Shown here: one piece after another, positions 6,246 to 7,800 of the stretch | Numbering within the stretch: the first letter of the stretch is position 1 | How the letters are laid out: each line of letters starts with the position of its first letter | Assembly (NCBI GenBank): GCA_027325905.1 | Contig: DAIEEM010000133.1 | Location: 1-7,800, forward strand | DNA from: Rhodocyclaceae bacterium | GTDB lineage: Bacteria; Pseudomonadota; Gammaproteobacteria; Burkholderiales; Rhodocyclaceae | Length of the DNA stretch: 7,800 nucleotides | Direction of reading: 5' to 3' | Translations under genes and position numbers: made by a program | The notes under the pieces: model-generated | What the model was told of the DNA's origin: nothing | What the model saw: only the letters and a program-made list of their open reading frames with translations | Database searches by the model: none

Positions 6246-7583
6246 ATGGCCCCCCGCGAAGGCAATCTCGACGCCCCGACCCGGCACGCGGTCGATTGGC
6301 GCAACCCGGACTTCTACCGCGAGGAATCCCTGCACGCGGAGATGGAGCGGGTGTTCGGCATCTGCCACGGCTGTCGCCGTTGCGTCAGCCTGTGCCAGGC
6401 CTTCCCGACGTTGTTCGATCTGGTCGATGCGTCGGCGACGCTGGAAGTCGACGGCGTCGCCAAGGCCGATTACGGCAAGGTCGTCGACCACTGCTATTTG
6501 TGCGACCTCTGCTACATGACCAAGTGCCCCTACGTGCCGCCGCATTCATGGGCGGTGGATTTTCCGCACCTGATGCTGCGCGCCAAGGCGGTCAAGTTCA
6601 AGCAGGGCGACGTCAAGCTGCGCGACCGCGTGCTCACCAGCACCGACGCCGTCGGCCGCTTCGCCGGCATTCCCATCGTCGCGCAAACGGTGAACGCGGT
6701 GAACCGCATCGGCGCGGCGAGGAAGGCGCTGCAGGCGGTGGCCGGCATTCACGCCGGGGCCTGGCTGCCCGAGTTCGAAAGCAACAACTTGCGCAAGCGC
6801 CTGGCCAGGCACGAGAGCGCGGCCGCGGCCATCCCGGCGGGCCGCACGCGCGGCCGCGTGGCGCTGTTCGCCACCTGCTACATGAACCGCAACGAGCCCG
6901 GTCCCGGCGAAGACCTGCTGGCGGTGTTCGAGCACAACGGCATCGCCGTGCGCCTGGCGGAAAAGGAGCGCTGCTGCGGCATGCCCAAGCTCGAACTCGG
7001 CGATTTCGACAGCGTGCAGGAGGCCAAGGAAGCCAACATCCCGGTGCTGGCGAAGCTGGTCGACGAAGGTTGGGATTTGACGGCGCTGATTCCGTCCTGC
7101 GTGCTGATGTTCAAGCAGGAATTGCCGTTGCTGTTCCCCGACGACGCCGACGTGCAGAAGGTCAAGGCGGCGTTCTTCGACCCCTTCGAATACTTGATGC
7201 TGCGCCACAAGGAAGGCAAGCTGAAGACCGACTTCAAGCAGCCGCTGGGCCGTGTCGCCTACCACGCCGCCTGCCACCAGCGCGTGCAGAACATCGGGCC
7301 GAAGACCAAGGAAGCGCTGTCCCTGGTGCCCGGCACCGAGGTCGAGATCATCGAGCGCTGCTCTGGCCACGACGGCACCTACGCGGTGAAGCAGGAGTTC
7401 CATGACTTCGCCATGAAGATCGTGCGGCCGGTGGCCGCGCGCGTGCGCCAAGCCGCGGCCGACCACTACGGCAGCGACTGCGCCATGGCCGGCCACCACA
7501 TCGGCCACGCGCTCGCCGACGGCTGCGCCCCCGAGCACCCGATCACCCTGTTGCGCATCGCCTACGGCTTGCGAAAGGACTGA
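6246..7583 (+). CDS. Fe-S oxidoreductase subunit, GlpC/HdrD-like (two [4Fe-4S] sites plus two CCG domains)
   Basis: A 445-residue soluble iron-sulfur protein related to GlpC and heterodisulfide reductase subunits, which pass electrons between a flavin or quinone partner and a thiol or metal acceptor. The N-terminal ferredoxin-like part has two cluster motifs: C40-x2-C43-x2-C46-x3-C50, and C83-x2-C86-x2-C89-x4-C94-Pro. The C-terminal half has two CCG-type domains. The first has C211 (ATCYMN), C243-C244-G, and C285 in IPSC, where the usual first Cys of CxxC is Ile. The second has C343 (ACHQRV), a single C372 in [10 protein letters not shown] instead of CCG, and C412 in DCAMAG where the second Cys of CxxC is Ala. 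I recall CSG as usual in this rubrerythrin-linked family, so it need not mean decay. The start ATG has AAGGA 7 nt upstream. No signal peptide or membrane helix is seen. It sits between rubrerythrin and DUF3501 genes, a recurrent trio; the partner is not proven. Confidence 0.9.
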   Translation: MAPREGNLDAPTRHAVDWRNPDFYREESLHAEMERVFGICHGCRRCVSLCQAFPTLFDLVDASATLEVDGVAKADYGKVVDHCYLCDLCYMTKCPYVPPHSWAVDFPHLMLRAKAVKFKQGDVKLRDRVLTSTDAVGRFAGIPIVAQTVNAVNRIGAARKALQAVAGIHAGAWLPEFESNNLRKRLARHESAAAAIPAGRTRGRVALFATCYMNRNEPGPGEDLLAVFEHNGIAVRLAEKERCCGMPKLELGDFDSVQEAKEANIPVLAKLVDEGWDLTALIPSCVLMFKQELPLLFPDDADVQKVKAAFFDPFEYLMLRHKEGKLKTDFKQPLGRVAYHAACHQRVQNIGPKTKEALSLVPGTEVEIIERCSGHDGTYAVKQEFHDFAMKIVRPVAARVRQAAADHYGSDCAMAGHHIGHALADGCAPEHPITLLRIAYGLRKD

Positions 7584-7587
7584 GCAA

Positions 7588-7800
7588 ATGCTGACCCCCG
7601 CCGATCTCTACAGCCTCGAACACTACGCCCGCATCCGCGACGACTTCCGCGCCCGCGTCATCGCGCACAAGCAGCAGCGCCGCCTGGCGCTGGGCGAGCA
7701 TGCCGCGCTCTACTTCGAGGATGCATTGACCATGCAGTACCAGGTGCAGGAGATGCTGCGCATCGAGCGCATCTTCGAGCCCGAGGGCATCCAGGCCGAG
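7588..7800 (+). CDS. DUF3501 family protein (3' end beyond window)
   Basis: The first 71 codons of a gene that runs off the right edge. The ATG at 7588 lies 4 nt after the Fe-S gene stop, with AAAGGA inside the end of that gene at about 8-nt spacing, so the two are almost certainly co-transcribed and perhaps translationally coupled. The visible part, from MLTPADLYSLEHYARIRDDF through ALYFEDALTMQYQVQEMLRIER, is helical, charged and without membrane segments or cysteines; its phrasing matches what I know of DUF3501 proteins, of unknown function and full length near 200 residues. These recur beside rubrerythrin and GlpC-like Fe-S genes in proteobacteria. The family call rests on recall of the N-terminal pattern plus context, so it is probable rather than certain. 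Confidence 0.8.
   Translation, partial: MLTPADLYSLEHYARIRDDFRARVIAHKQQRRLALGEHAALYFEDALTMQYQVQEMLRIERIFEPEGIQAE

Noticed and set aside
5592..6545. Minus-strand open frame opposite rubrerythrin and its upstream region
   Set aside because: It runs antisense through a secure rubrerythrin gene and the next gene start, with no hydrophobic pattern or motif of its own.
6546..7538. Minus-strand open frame opposite the Fe-S gene
   Set aside because: Repetitive Gly/Val/Ala/His/Gln composition and full overlap with a motif-rich Fe-S protein.

Overview
The window is GC-rich throughout, with dense coding and strong third-position GC. Its gene content (a UbiB-type ubiquinone factor, an Aer-like PAS protein, a two-domain TPR methyltransferase, and a rubrerythrin / Fe-S / DUF3501 cluster) suggests a respiring, probably motile Gram-negative proteobacterium. 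I infer a betaproteobacterium of the Rhodocyclales type from general resemblance; no marker gene here proves it. I see no rRNA, tRNA, CRISPR array, insertion sequence or phage gene, so this looks like ordinary chromosome.

Layout. Positions 1-2210 are a minus-strand block, read right to left: a 500-residue sodium/solute symporter (2210-708) with a histidine-rich C-terminus, an Aer-like PAS protein (636-115), and, overlapping its end, the start of a membrane protein (140 to beyond the left edge) that opens with a tight transmembrane hairpin. The last two together look like an aerotaxis receptor split into two proteins. After a divergent 217-bp gap, positions 2428-3944 carry a plus-strand pair: an 81-residue, two-helix membrane protein of no known function, and a TPR-methyltransferase fusion. 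The latter converges with ubiB (5525-3987, minus strand).

A 237-bp gap separates ubiB from a plus-strand operon: a rubrerythrin without a rubredoxin domain (5763-6179), a two-[4Fe-4S] plus CCG-domain iron-sulfur protein related to GlpC/HdrD (6246-7583), and the start of a DUF3501 protein (7588 to beyond the right edge). A perfect 8-bp GC-only hairpin lies between the first two.

Best lead. The rubrerythrin / Fe-S / DUF3501 operon is the nearest thing here to an under-described system. The diiron protein lacks its usual built-in electron-transfer domain and sits directly before a multi-cluster Fe-S protein that could supply electrons, followed by a protein of unknown function. The split aerotaxis receptor, the His-rich symporter tail and the small membrane protein paired with the methyltransferase are secondary leads. 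The rest looks ordinary.
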